Shown: positions 16,592 to 24,291 of the stretch, piece by piece
Position numbering within the stretch: position 1 is the stretch's first letter
Layout of the letters: each line of letters starts with the position of its first letter
NCBI RefSeq assembly: GCF_018967845.1
Contig: NZ_JAHLZZ010000001.1
Location: forward strand, 3,596,001 to 3,660,000
Direction: 5' to 3'
Source: Hymenobacter siberiensis
GTDB taxonomy: Bacteria; Bacteroidota; Bacteroidia; Cytophagales; Hymenobacteraceae
DNA: 64,000 bases
Program-made: the position numbers and the translations under genes
The notes under the pieces: generated by a model
Seen by the model: the letters and a program-made list of their open reading frames with translations, nothing else
The model's database searches: none
What the model was told of the DNA's origin: nothing

Positions 16592-17086
16592 ATGGCACTT
16601 ACAGCCTATCAAACCCAATTTAAGCAGCGCATGAAGCGCGCCATCAGCCTGCGGGCCAAAGCCGACCGGAAGGCACGGCGCTACACTCAACTGCTGACCG
16701 ATGCCATCGGCGCGGCCGAGGACGCAGCCACCCAGATGAATGCGCTCAACCAGCTCTACAACGTGGACGTGAGCACCTACACGCTGCTCACGCAGGCGCT
16801 GCACGCTAACAGCGGGCAGGAAGTGCTGAAAGACCACCTAGCGCAGAGTACGCCCGGCGAAGAGGCGGTAATTTTCAATCAGGTGCCGGACGCCAACGGC
16901 GGGCAACTGCTGCCAGCGAACCCACTGTTTGGTGAGGTGGTGACGAGTACGCCAATTACTGCGCCTGAGCAAACAGCAAAAGCTTTAGCTGTAAAAACAG
17001 CTCCCGTACTGGAAGTGCTACCAGCGACTGAAGCGCCTACGACTGATTCAGCCGCACCAAGCCTGCAGGAAACAGTGAGCAATTAG
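16592..17086 (+). CDS. small paralogous protein 2 (164 aa)
   Basis: The first 110 residues align with the preceding 114-residue protein: MALTAYQTQFKQRMKRAISLRAKADRKAR, then a helix leading into VIFNQVPDANGGQLLP. A 50-residue extension rich in T, P, A and V follows, ending in QETVSN, and looks disordered. The two genes are 32 bases apart and probably co-transcribed, with a terminator after this one. The role is unknown; the basic helical half could bind nucleic acid, but no motif supports this. Confidence 0.6.
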   Translation: MALTAYQTQFKQRMKRAISLRAKADRKARRYTQLLTDAIGAAEDAATQMNALNQLYNVDVSTYTLLTQALHANSGQEVLKDHLAQSTPGEEAVIFNQVPDANGGQLLPANPLFGEVVTSTPITAPEQTAKALAVKTAPVLEVLPATEAPTTDSAAPSLQETVSN

Positions 17087-17108
17087 CACCTAATGCACCC
17101 TTAATTAA

Positions 17109-17155
17109 ACCAAAAAGCCCACTGACAACTTGCCAGTTGGCTTTTTGGTTTTTCT
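17109..17155 (+). terminator. intrinsic terminator after paralogous pair
   Basis: ACCAAAAAGCC is complementary to GGCTTTTTGGT, with an inner ACTG/CAGT pairing and a following T run. Confidence 0.8.
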
Positions 17156-17221
17156 CTCGTATTCTCCATTACAATACCTATCTACTTTAACCTCTATCTT
17201 GCCTAGATATTTACTTCATGC

Positions 17222-18379
17222 ATGGAAATTCAGGCCGTTAAGAAATTACTGCACCAAGTCACTGCAATCAACCGAACGCAGGAAAAACTAAATCTTCTTG
17301 GCGGAGCCGAGTTCAACGTATTTAAAATACTTGGCTTACATACGAATGAGGTTCGTACCCATTCAGCTTTTATTGGAGAATTGCTTAACCCCCGTGGGTG
17401 CCACGGCCTGAAGAGTCGTTTCTTGTATTTGTTTCTTGAAACATTGAAAATAGAAGACTTTGACACGGAGCATGCAGCCGTTAAAATTGAGAAATATGCT
17501 GGACCAATCGATGAGCATTATTTAGAGGGAGGTCGAATTGATATTCATCTAAAGGGGCGGGCCGGCCAGTTCATTTTCATAGAAAACAAAATCCACGCAG
17601 GTGACCAGCGGAATCAGCTTGCCCGCTATCATAATTATGAGCCACGGGCCAAACTCATCTATCTTACACTAGATGGAACTGCCCCAAGTGATTGGAGTGC
17701 GGGTGAGCTGGCACCCGAGCAGTACACTGTATGTTCGTACCGCGTCGAGATAAGTCAATGGCTAGACAAATGCTATAAAGAAGCTGCCGCCTACCCAACA
17801 GTACGTGAGACTATTGGCCAATACTTAAATCTGATTTCCAGCTTGGTTGGAAATGTACCTGACAACTTTATGAAAGAGGAGGTAAAGCGGTTACTCTTGC
17901 ATGACCGAGCGAACATAGAGAGTGCCGCTTATTTAGCAGAAATGCTACAAGAGGTAAAGGCTGAAACCGTGACGCTACTTAACAGCGAATTACATGAAAG
18001 ATGGGGCAAGGTCTTCAAAGGTGATTTGTGCCCGCTTGATAATTACTCTATTACCTTTTGGAAGCACAGTAGTTACTACGGTTTTACTGCCAGCAAAGGC
18101 GATACAACAGAGGTTTGCAGGGATAAAGCATTGGCTCCCTTTGTTGCACTTGTAAAGGAGGTACACCCAAAATTTAAGAGTAATGGCTGGTGGTTAGGCT
18201 GGAAGAACTTCATCAAGTCACCGGCTTTTGAGGCCCTGCCACTTGAAACATTGTTCATCATGGCGAATAGTGATGAAGAACGAGCCAGGCTAATAGAGGA
18301 AATTATTGACGAAGCAAAGCCAGCTTATACTGCCTTCAAAAAACTTGTATCAGCCTATAAGCGAGCTAAGTTGAGTTAA
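17222..18379 (+). CDS. PD-(D/E)XK nuclease-family protein (PDDEXK_4-like)
   Basis: The product has 385 residues. GGRIDIHLKG supplies the aspartate (D107) and FIFIENKIHAGDQRNQLARYH supplies E121 and K123 plus the glutamine helix, which is the pattern of the PDDEXK_4 family of putative nucleases. The second half (TFWKHSSYYGF, NGWWLGWKNF) is beta-rich and may recognise a ligand. Members often stand alone in defence islands, where their role is untested. The gene has its own terminator and no operon partner. GC is lower than in surrounding genes, suggesting recent gain. Start 17222 is the only ATG before the domain. Confidence 0.8.
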   Translation: MEIQAVKKLLHQVTAINRTQEKLNLLGGAEFNVFKILGLHTNEVRTHSAFIGELLNPRGCHGLKSRFLYLFLETLKIEDFDTEHAAVKIEKYAGPIDEHYLEGGRIDIHLKGRAGQFIFIENKIHAGDQRNQLARYHNYEPRAKLIYLTLDGTAPSDWSAGELAPEQYTVCSYRVEISQWLDKCYKEAAAYPTVRETIGQYLNLISSLVGNVPDNFMKEEVKRLLLHDRANIESAAYLAEMLQEVKAETVTLLNSELHERWGKVFKGDLCPLDNYSITFWKHSSYYGFTASKGDTTEVCRDKALAPFVALVKEVHPKFKSNGWWLGWKNFIKSPAFEALPLETLFIMANSDEERARLIEEIIDEAKPAYTAFKKLVSAYKRAKLS

Positions 18380-18427
18380 ACCTGTACTCATACTGTATCA
18401 GAGTTAGTGGTACATCTTCTTAAAACC

Positions 18428-18464
18428 AAAAGCCCGCTGGCAAATTGCCAGCGGGCTTTTTCGC
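18428..18464. terminator. bidirectional terminator
   Basis: A 16-base perfect stem (18428-18443 and 18445-18460) with A and T tracts at both sides can serve both convergent genes. Confidence 0.9.
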
Positions 18465-18478
18465 ATTCAACAACATGA

Positions 18479-18799
18479 TTAACTCAGGTCTTGCATATGG
18501 GCCTCCGGAGCTTCGCGCAGCACTACTTGGATGCCATTATCACGAGATTGAGCAGTGGTGTACTTTTCGCTGCGGCCGATGATTTCGCCATTGGCGGCCA
18601 CGTGGTTGAAACCGTACTGGCCAGATTCAAAAAACGACTCGAAGCGGTGGGGCTGGCAGTTGGCTTTGACGCTCTGAATGCCATTTTCGCAACTGGCTTT
18701 GCTGGTGTAGCCTTCGCCGGACTGGACAATTTCGCCATTGTCGGCGCGCAGGTAGTACCAGTACTGGCCGCTGCTCTGGAAGATTTGGAAGGTTGCCAT
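18479..18799 (-). CDS. DUF1508 (YegP-like) protein with two repeats
   Basis: The product has 106 residues and consists of two copies of the about 50-residue DUF1508 unit: FQIFQSSGQYWYYLRADNGEIVQSGEGYTSKASCENGIQSVK and FFESGQYGFNHVAANGEIIGRSEKYTTAQSRDNGIQVV. Each has the G-x-(Y/F)-x-F/Y-x-L, NGEI and YTS/TKxxxxNGI pattern. YegP-like proteins are small and widespread with no established function. I chose the ATG at 18799 (MATFQIF) because family members begin there; an in-frame ATG four codons upstream is possible. Confidence 0.85.
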   Translation of the reverse strand: MATFQIFQSSGQYWYYLRADNGEIVQSGEGYTSKASCENGIQSVKANCQPHRFESFFESGQYGFNHVAANGEIIGRSEKYTTAQSRDNGIQVVLREAPEAHMQDLS

Positions 18800-18841
18800 G
18801 GTGAGAAACAATAGGGGTATGGTGAAATGAATGTCAGTAAA

Positions 18842-19531
18842 TCAAGCGGCCTGCGCCAGCGGCGCGGACATGGTGAGGGGAATAGACAAGCCGGTGGCTT
18901 GCCGGGCATGATGGCGCAGCAGGGCTGCGTACTTCTTGCGGCCCTGCTCGATGAGGCCGGGCATGGCGGTTAGCTCGACGCGCCACACTTCGTGTGGTGC
19001 CTTTTTTTGCACCCCGATGATGAGGAAGCGCGTGGCACCGAGCACGTCGAGGTACAGGGCGGCCTGGCGGTCGTAGTCGTACTTCTCGATGGTGGCCAGG
19101 AAGTGGGGCAGGTCGGGGCTGCTGGTGGTTTTGAAGTCGATGAGGGTGAGCTGGCGGCCGGCGCGGCTGCGCACTAGCAAATCGGGGCGCAGCTTCACCC
19201 CTACTCCCGTGGCGGTGTGGGTGGCGGTGTAGGACTGCTCGGCCTGGCCCCGATAGAGCAGGTCGCGGCAGTAGCGTTGGCGGCGCACCTGACGGGCCAA
19301 CGTCTCCAGGTCGGCCCATTTGATGCCGCGCTCCTCGGTGCGGGCATAAGTGGCCGGCTCTAGTACGGCGGCGTGAAAGTGGCTGCCGTAGGCCAGGGCC
19401 ACGGGGTTGAGCCGGCGGAGCTGGCCCATGATGCCGGCTTTGAGCTCGGAGAGGTCGGTGTTGCTGACCTGGGGCAAAGCCCGGTGCTGGGCCTGGGTCA
19501 GGGCGGGGCGATGGGTGAGGGCGTGAAACAT
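18842..19531 (-). CDS. RecE-like PD-(D/E)XK exonuclease
   Basis: The product has 229 residues. YGSHFHAAVLEP (residues 48-59), LRPDLLV with D117, LIDFKTT with D132 and K134, and YDYDRQAALYLD form the core pattern of exodeoxyribonuclease VIII/RecE-like nucleases (the PDDEXK family found in phages). Such enzymes resect DNA ends for recombination. The start ATG 19531 places the domain properly. It is the distal nuclease in a leftward operon of phage-like genes (22010 to 18842). A RecT-like annealing partner is not recognisable, though the 242-residue protein upstream is in the expected place. Confidence 0.75.
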   Translation of the reverse strand: MFHALTHRPALTQAQHRALPQVSNTDLSELKAGIMGQLRRLNPVALAYGSHFHAAVLEPATYARTEERGIKWADLETLARQVRRQRYCRDLLYRGQAEQSYTATHTATGVGVKLRPDLLVRSRAGRQLTLIDFKTTSSPDLPHFLATIEKYDYDRQAALYLDVLGATRFLIIGVQKKAPHEVWRVELTAMPGLIEQGRKKYAALLRHHARQATGLSIPLTMSAPLAQAA

Positions 19532-19566
19532 GACGCGGTGCTTATTGAAGGATGAGGAATAAAGAG

Positions 19567-19809
19567 TTAGCAAATGAGGGCCAGGCGCTGGGGGTCGTTG
19601 GCGCGGGCCAGCCAGATGTGGGCCCCACCGCAGCCGACCCGGTAGGCGGGCTCGGGGAAGAGCTGGCGCACGGCCGGGGCCAGGTCGCGCAGGTCGGGCC
19701 GGGGGTCGGTGGTGGCCACCAGGTTGGTGAGCTGGGCCAGGCAGGCGGCTTCGGCCGCGTCGTGGGGCGGCTGCTCGATGAGCAATTGGGGCGGGTCGGC
19801 GGGATTCAT
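19567..19809 (-). CDS. small unknown protein (80 aa)
   Basis: ATG 19809 starts MNPADPPQLLIEQPPHDAAEAACLAQLTNLVATTDPRPDLRDLAP and ends LARANDPQRLALIC. No family is recognised. It lies between the RecE-like gene (35 bases downstream) and the 242-residue gene (65 bases upstream), in the same leftward operon. The frame is open further upstream, but the ATG fits the spacing. Codon use is like that of the neighbours. Confidence 0.5.
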   Translation of the reverse strand: MNPADPPQLLIEQPPHDAAEAACLAQLTNLVATTDPRPDLRDLAPAVRQLFPEPAYRVGCGGAHIWLARANDPQRLALIC

Positions 19810-19874
19810 GGCGTGGCATTGTGAAAGTGAGTAGCCAAATGGCCCCCACGGCGGACACCGTAGGGGCCGGGGCA

Positions 19875-20603
19875 TCAGGCGGCCTGAGGCAGGGCCAGCG
19901 CCTCGGCGGCCGGCTCGGGGCTAATGGGCTCGTCCTCGACGGGCACGGTGTAGGCGTGCTGGATGCGCAGGTCGGCGTTGCCGGTGTAGGTTTCGGCGCG
20001 CCAGATGGGGAAGTCGCGGGCGAAGTCGCGGCGGGCGGCTACCTCGGCCGGGTCGGCGGCTTCGTAGCTGAACTGGGCGATGTAGTAGGTGGCCTTCTTG
20101 CCGTCTTTGGTCGTCTCCTTTTTCTCAGCGGTGACTTTTACCGTGACGTCGGCCAGGGTCAGGTCGTCGTAAAACAGCGGCTCAATCAGGCGGTACAGGT
20201 TTTCGACGCTGTAGCCGTGGAAGAGCACGGCGCAGATGGCACCCTTGTCGTCTGCAAAAAACAGCTCGGCCCACAGCTTGCGGCCCATGTTCAGAATGTC
20301 GTCCTGGAAGATGCGCCAGGCCAGCGGAATGAAGGAAAGCGAGTTGCCAAGGGGCGTAACGCCGCCAATGTTGAACTGGCCGGCCTTGGCATCGAAGCGA
20401 ACCTGGCGCGGGTGGCCGGGCAGGTAACGAAAGCGGGACACCTGCACGACTTCGCCGGTGGCCTCGTCCAGCTTTTCGGTGAGATAGGCGGGCACGGCCG
20501 TGATGGGGCCGCTGAGGGTGAACACGAGAGCCTCGGGGGCGGTGGTGGATGCGGCACCGGCTTCGGTGGTGGCGCTACGCTGGGGTTTTACTTTGGTGGA
20601 CAT
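19875..20603 (-). CDS. unknown phage-like protein next to RecE-like nuclease
   Basis: The product has 242 residues. Ends are low in complexity (STTEAGAAST at the start, EALALPQAA at the end). The middle is beta-rich, with VTVKVTAEKKETTKDGKKATYYIAQFSY and LSFIPLAWRIFQDD. Position beside a RecE-like exonuclease suggests an annealing or single-strand DNA binding partner. I see no RecT, Erf or SSB motif, so that is inference only. The start at 20603 is the only reasonable ATG. Confidence 0.6.
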   Translation of the reverse strand: MSTKVKPQRSATTEAGAASTTAPEALVFTLSGPITAVPAYLTEKLDEATGEVVQVSRFRYLPGHPRQVRFDAKAGQFNIGGVTPLGNSLSFIPLAWRIFQDDILNMGRKLWAELFFADDKGAICAVLFHGYSVENLYRLIEPLFYDDLTLADVTVKVTAEKKETTKDGKKATYYIAQFSYEAADPAEVAARRDFARDFPIWRAETYTGNADLRIQHAYTVPVEDEPISPEPAAEALALPQAA

Positions 20604-20677
20604 AACGGGAAATGGTTGGGGATTGGAAATGAAAAAGGTGGGGCCTGTTGGCGGCCGGCCCCTGCGCCGTGCGAATG

Positions 20678-20992
20678 CTATTTGAATTGCTTATCGTGGC
20701 AGAGAATGGCGCGGCCGACGATGGAATCCTGGCCGCGGGCGGCCGGCTGGTGGTGGTACCAGAGATAGGTGGCCACCAGGTTGAGGTAGGCGGGGTTGCG
20801 GAACTTGCCCTCGTCGTCGATTATCAAAATCAGCTCGGGGCTGAGGCGGATGACATCGACCAGCTGGCAATCGAGCAGCTGGTACAACTCGGCCAGCTTG
20901 AAGCTGCGGCCGTTGGCGGGACTGACCGGCTGCGGCTGGGCGCTGTGCGGGTCGAGCAAGTGGGGCTGATAGGCAGTAGCAGTTTTGGGCAT
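20678..20992 (-). CDS. DUF3846-like small protein
   Basis: The product has 104 residues. The core reads ELILIIDDEGKFRNPAYLNLVATYLW, then SIVGRAILCHDKQF. The sequence of acidic strand, DEGK, N-x-x-A-T and IVGxAIL resembles the DUF3846 family, which is common in phages and plasmids and has no known function. It belongs to the leftward phage-like operon. The family name is from pattern memory. Confidence 0.6.
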   Translation of the reverse strand: MPKTATAYQPHLLDPHSAQPQPVSPANGRSFKLAELYQLLDCQLVDVIRLSPELILIIDDEGKFRNPAYLNLVATYLWYHHQPAARGQDSIVGRAILCHDKQFK

Positions 20993-21047
20993 GATAGGGC
21001 GGGGTTGTGGGGCCGCCCGGCTGGGCGGCCCCTGGTGAATAATTGGG

Positions 21048-21242
21048 TTAGTAGCCTTCGACTTCGAACATCATCTGCTCGTATTCGCCATCCTCCCACC
21101 CTTCTTGGTCTTCTTCGTGGTGGTAGTAGGCTTGGCGCTCCCATTCAGCTTGCTGCTCAGAGAAAGCGGCCTGAGCTTCATCAGCGGCCATTTCATCGCC
21201 GCTCAAGCCGTTTAGCTCGGCCTCGGTTGGTTCATAGTGCAT
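21048..21242 (-). CDS. small acidic protein (64 aa)
   Basis: The product is very acidic and tyrosine/glutamine rich (QAAFSEQQAEWERQAYYHHEEDQEGWEDGEYEQMMFEVEGY), a composition common among phage proteins that mimic DNA or inhibit host factors. No family is recognised. It is spaced 55 bases from the downstream DUF3846-like gene and lies within the same operon. Any DNA-mimic role is speculation. Confidence 0.55.
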   Translation of the reverse strand: MHYEPTEAELNGLSGDEMAADEAQAAFSEQQAEWERQAYYHHEEDQEGWEDGEYEQMMFEVEGY

Positions 21243-21289
21243 GACGGGTGGGCTTTGGGGCCCGTGCCGTAGCGGCGCGGGCCTGGTGA

Positions 21290-21697
21290 CTAAAAGCGGG
21301 GGTACTTGGCGCGGGCGACCTGCAAAGCGGCACCAGCGGGGCTGGCGTGGAAAGCGGCGGCAGCGGCGGCGTAAGCGGCGCGGGCCTCGCGGCAGCGCAT
21401 GATGACGGCGCGGATGCGGCAGAAGCGGCCGGCCTGGGGGCCGTACTCCTTGCGCAGCGCGTGTTTGGCGGCACGGGCATCGAACATGGCCGAATGAGCA
21501 CGGGCCAACGCGTGGCGAACTGCTGTGGTGGCTGGGTCGATGGGAGCCGACGCGGGCGTGAGAACTGCCACGGGCCGGGGCGGATACTTGGCCGCCAGCC
21601 GGGCAAGGGTGGCCTGCAAGGCGGCCAGCTTGCCAGCGACTTGGCCAGCAGCCGCGCCCATGGTGGGCGCGGCTGGGGCAAGGACGAGGCTAAGCAT
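21290..21697 (-). CDS. alanine-rich unknown protein (135 aa)
   Basis: The ATG at 21697 overlaps the end of the upstream gene (ATG inside the last codons before its TAG), which supports that start. The product is alanine-, arginine- and leucine-rich, mostly helical, and ends VARAKYPRF. Low complexity makes family assignment impossible. It belongs to the leftward phage-like operon. Confidence 0.5.
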   Translation of the reverse strand: MLSLVLAPAAPTMGAAAGQVAGKLAALQATLARLAAKYPPRPVAVLTPASAPIDPATTAVRHALARAHSAMFDARAAKHALRKEYGPQAGRFCRIRAVIMRCREARAAYAAAAAAFHASPAGAALQVARAKYPRF

Positions 21698-22010
21698 GGG
21701 CCAGCACCCCGGCAAACTCATCCTCGGCCTTCATTACCTCCCACACGGCGGCGAAGGCATAAGCCGGGTGTGCGGCCCGCAAGGCGCGAAACGCCAGGCG
21801 CAACGCCTCAAACGGGCAGGGGGACATGCCGGCAAACCCACCGGCGGGCTGGCACTCCGGCCGGGCGGCCAGACTGAGCATGACGTGCCAGGAGGTGCGG
21901 CCCTTGCCGTAGCTGGCGGCAGACTGTGAAATGTAGATGCCCGAGAATGAACACAGGGCGGGGCCTTTCCAGGCGGCAGCGGCGAGCTGCAAAAGTTGGT
22001 TGGGTTGCAT
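21690..22010 (-). CDS. first gene of leftward phage-like operon, unknown (106 aa)
   Basis: The product starts MQPNQLLQLAAAAWKGPALCSFSGIYISQSAASYGKGRTSWHVMLSL and continues PFEALRLAFRALRAAHPAYAFAAVWEVM. The region SxxSxGKGRTSWHV and the helix PFEALRLA look like a folded small protein. No family is known to me. It is preceded by a good promoter at 22091-22121 and overlaps the next gene by eight bases. Confidence 0.55.
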   Translation of the reverse strand: MQPNQLLQLAAAAWKGPALCSFSGIYISQSAASYGKGRTSWHVMLSLAARPECQPAGGFAGMSPCPFEALRLAFRALRAAHPAYAFAAVWEVMKAEDEFAGVLAHA

Positions 22011-22090
22011 GGCTGTAAGGGTTAGCCGTGGGGTGCCCGCGCCGTAGGCCTCCGGGTGGGCGTGTAGTCAAGTCCTTCCCGACTACAAAC

Positions 22091-22121
22091 CAAAGATACA
22101 AACTTAATTGAACTATAACAA
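22091..22121 (-). promoter_or_regulatory. promoter of leftward phage-like operon
   Basis: On the minus strand TTG (22119-22121) is followed after 20 bases by TATCTTTG (22091-22098), an exact Bacteroidota -33/-7 pair about 80 bases before the first gene. Confidence 0.65.
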
Positions 22122-22177
22122 CTACTTTGACAAATAAATATGCTTGTTTGCCAACTTTATTTGTCGTATCTTATAGT

Positions 22178-22537
22178 ATGGAAAAACACAAAAACAAGGC
22201 GGTGGCGGTGGTGGGCAGCCGGGGCGTGAAAAGCTGCGCGGCCCTAGCCCGGCGGCTGGCCGAGCTGGCGCCGGCGGAAGTGGTGAGCGGCGGGGCTGCC
22301 GGCGTGGATGCCCTGGCGGCCAACTGGGCCAGAGCCCACGGAGTGCCCCTGACCGAGCTGCGGCCCGACTATGCCGCCCATGGCCCCACGGCGGCTACCC
22401 ACGTGCGCAACGCCGAGATAATAAAACGGGCCGCCCTGGTGCTGGTGGTGTGGGACGGCCGGAGCAAGGGCACACTGAGCACACTGAAAGCCGCCCGGCG
22501 CTTGGGCCGCCTGGTGGAGCTGCTGCCCCTGGACTAA
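22178..22537 (+). CDS. SLOG-family (DUF2493/YspA-like) nucleotide-binding protein
   Basis: The product has 119 residues from ATG 22178. VAVVGSRG at the N-terminus, VVSGGAAGVDALAANWARAHGV, THVRNAEIIKRAALVLVVWDGRSKGTLSTLKAAR follow the DUF2493/YspA pattern within the SLOG Rossmann superfamily, which binds nucleotides or their derivatives. Phages and plasmids often carry it, and some SLOG proteins act in defence signalling. The frame is open 17 codons upstream, but the start chosen begins the fold. It is divergent from the RecE-like operon. Confidence 0.8.
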   Translation: MEKHKNKAVAVVGSRGVKSCAALARRLAELAPAEVVSGGAAGVDALAANWARAHGVPLTELRPDYAAHGPTAATHVRNAEIIKRAALVLVVWDGRSKGTLSTLKAARRLGRLVELLPLD

Positions 22538-23400
22538 GGCGGCCCCTACCCGACCGGCAACGGCCCCGAGCAGGCGCCAGAACAACCACTAAAATCCTTT
22601 TTGAGGGGTTTGGGGCTGGCCCCAACTGTTACTCGGCGGAGCCGACCGCTTGAGGGTGGAGCGGCTTTTTCAGCTGCGGAGGCCGAGGAGGATGACCGGG
22701 CCTTTTCGGCCGGGGCATGATGGTGGGGGTTTGGGGTGCTCCCTAACAAAACCTCCGCGAAGCGGGCCTTGCTTCTACCTGCGTGGCTGGAACGCAAGCT
22801 TTACGGGCGGGTGGCAGGCCTTTTTCGGCCTGTGGCCTGCTGCCGAATCAGGGGGTGGTGACGGGCGGCGTAATGGCTTTTTTCGGGCCTTGCGCGGCAC
22901 GGCGGCGGTGCGGGTGGTTGGCCGTGGGACGGTTCTTGGGTGCCAGGGGTGGCTTGGGAATCGGTGCGGTGGGGAAAGGGGCGGGACGGGGCTGTAATGA
23001 CTGAAGCGAGTGAAGCTCAGCAAGCACAGGGAATGAGGAGCGCAACAGGGCGCAGCGACGATTGAACGGAGCGCCGCGGGGCGGAGGGAGTGCAGGGAAT
23101 GGAAGCAACGGCCGGCCCCGGGCGGGCATGGTAGCTGACGGGCGGCGTAGGGCCTTTTTCGGGCCCTACGTGGCCTGGTAGCATGGGTGGATGGTGCTGG
23201 AGAATCAGCTGAAACGGCCGTTGAGCTGAGGGATGGGAAGGGCGCGACCGAAGGAAGCGGTGCGCAGCACGGGAGCGCAGCGCACCCCTGGACAGCCCGA
23301 CCCCGGCCCGCAGCAGCGCGGAGGGCAAGGGGCAGCCCCCAATAAATAGGCTACTTGTGATAGTGCAAAATTAGAGGCATCCAATTATCAAACTGGTTCG
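22538..23400. other. gene-free stretch with a series of similar hairpins
   Basis: No convincing coding frame is seen over about 860 bases. Several stem-loops share a pyrimidine loop TTTTTC or TTTTC: around 22660-22676, 22696-22711, 22816-22836 (CAGGCC/GGCCTG) and 23145-23168 (GTAGGGCC/GGCCCTAC). A further loop near 22877 is weaker. The 14-mer TGACGGGCGGCGTA occurs twice (near 22859 and 23137). The stretch is G-rich on the plus strand. It may be a structured RNA, a packaging or replication site, or a decayed gene. Confidence 0.5.
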
Positions 23401-23421
23401 TAAAATAAACTTGACACATCA

Positions 23422-23429
23422 TACCTTTG
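23422..23429 (+). promoter_or_regulatory. -7 box of lysis gene pair
   Basis: TACCTTTG matches TAnnTTTG exactly and lies 26 bases before the holin-like start. A possible weak -33 (TTCG) sits 21 bases upstream. Confidence 0.55.
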
Positions 23430-23455
23430 TGCAAATAAATTTAACGAAGCCAGCC

Positions 23456-23737
23456 ATGACCTTATTCAGCAGCACGAAAGCAGGACACATGACCCATATT
23501 GTGAGCACGGCGTTGCTGGGTCAGGTGGTGAACAGCGGGTTGACACCGCCCGACCCGACGACGATTGAGAACTACGGGCACCTGATAATTCAGGCGCTGG
23601 TGGCGCTGGTTACTATTTGGGCGACGGTGCGCAAGGCCTTGCAAAAGCCGGAAGAAGTGGTGAAGGTGCCGGTGGAGTTGGTACCGGTGGAAAGGACTGG
23701 TAACGACGGTGCGAGCAATGGGCACGACGGTAAGTAG
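23456..23737 (+). CDS. holin-like small membrane protein
   Basis: From ATG 23456 the product has 93 residues. It has one hydrophobic segment, NYGHLIIQALVALVTIWATV, followed by a charged tail (RKALQKPEEVVKVPVELVPV). It directly precedes and overlaps the endolysin gene, the usual arrangement for a holin or spanin-like lysis protein. The holin name rests on size, topology and position only. An in-frame ATG occurs 15 codons upstream but lies in front of the promoter-like box. Confidence 0.55.
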   Translation: MTLFSSTKAGHMTHIVSTALLGQVVNSGLTPPDPTTIENYGHLIIQALVALVTIWATVRKALQKPEEVVKVPVELVPVERTGNDGASNGHDGK

Positions 23738-24194
23738 CCCCGCGGCTGGGCCGATAGCGTGGCCGCGGGCGGTGCCCAAACTGAGCAGCACGCAGCAGCG
23801 CGTGCAGGTGGCGCGACTGGCGCAGGTGGTTCCGAGTTTGGGCGCGGCGTATGCGCAGGCATTAGCGCGGTGGCTGGGCGACCCGGTCCTGCGGCTGGCC
23901 GGGGTTCCCTTCATCACGGAGTGCTACCGGAGCCCGGAGCGGCAGGATGAGCTATACAAGCAGGGCCGCAGCAAGCCGGGGCCCATTGTGACGTACAAGC
24001 GCGGCGGGGAATCGAAACACAACCGACTCCCCTGCCCGGCGCTGGACGTGGCGTTTCTGCTAGCGGATGGGTCGGTGTCGTGGTCGGGACTGTTGTTGAG
24101 CAAGTTTGCGCGATTGATGAAGGCGGCCGATGCGCGGGTGCATTGGGGTGGTGACTGGCCGGGGTTTAAGGACCGGCCGCATTTTGAGGTGTAG
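23718..24194 (+). CDS. phage endolysin, M15-type L,D-peptidase
   Basis: From ATG 23718 the product has 158 residues. The pattern ITECYRSPERQDELYKQGR, GGESKHNRLPCPALDVAF and HWGGDWPGFKDRPHFEV is that of M15C peptidoglycan L-alanyl-D-glutamate peptidases: the first His in SKH, the Asp in ALD and the final His in RPHFEV bind zinc. It would cleave peptide stems of the wall during lysis. A GTG at 23709 is an alternative start. It overlaps the holin-like gene by 20 bases, which suggests coupled expression. A terminator follows. Confidence 0.85.
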   Translation: MGTTVSSPAAGPIAWPRAVPKLSSTQQRVQVARLAQVVPSLGAAYAQALARWLGDPVLRLAGVPFITECYRSPERQDELYKQGRSKPGPIVTYKRGGESKHNRLPCPALDVAFLLADGSVSWSGLLLSKFARLMKAADARVHWGGDWPGFKDRPHFEV

Positions 24195-24207
24195 GGTGTA
24201 AACGATG

Positions 24208-24240
24208 CGAGCGGACCATCTGGCCCGCTCGTTTTAGTTT
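24208..24240 (+). terminator. intrinsic terminator after endolysin
   Basis: CGAGCGG (24208-24214) pairs with CCGCTCG (24225-24231), followed by a T-rich tail. Confidence 0.7.
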
Positions 24241-24291
24241 AAGCAAAACCATTAGGCTTTGCAATACAAATAGCAGTGTCACGTTCAGCCC

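Noticed and set aside
22538..23400. Retron or CRISPR-like array
   Set aside because: No reverse transcriptase nearby and no regularly spaced identical repeats.
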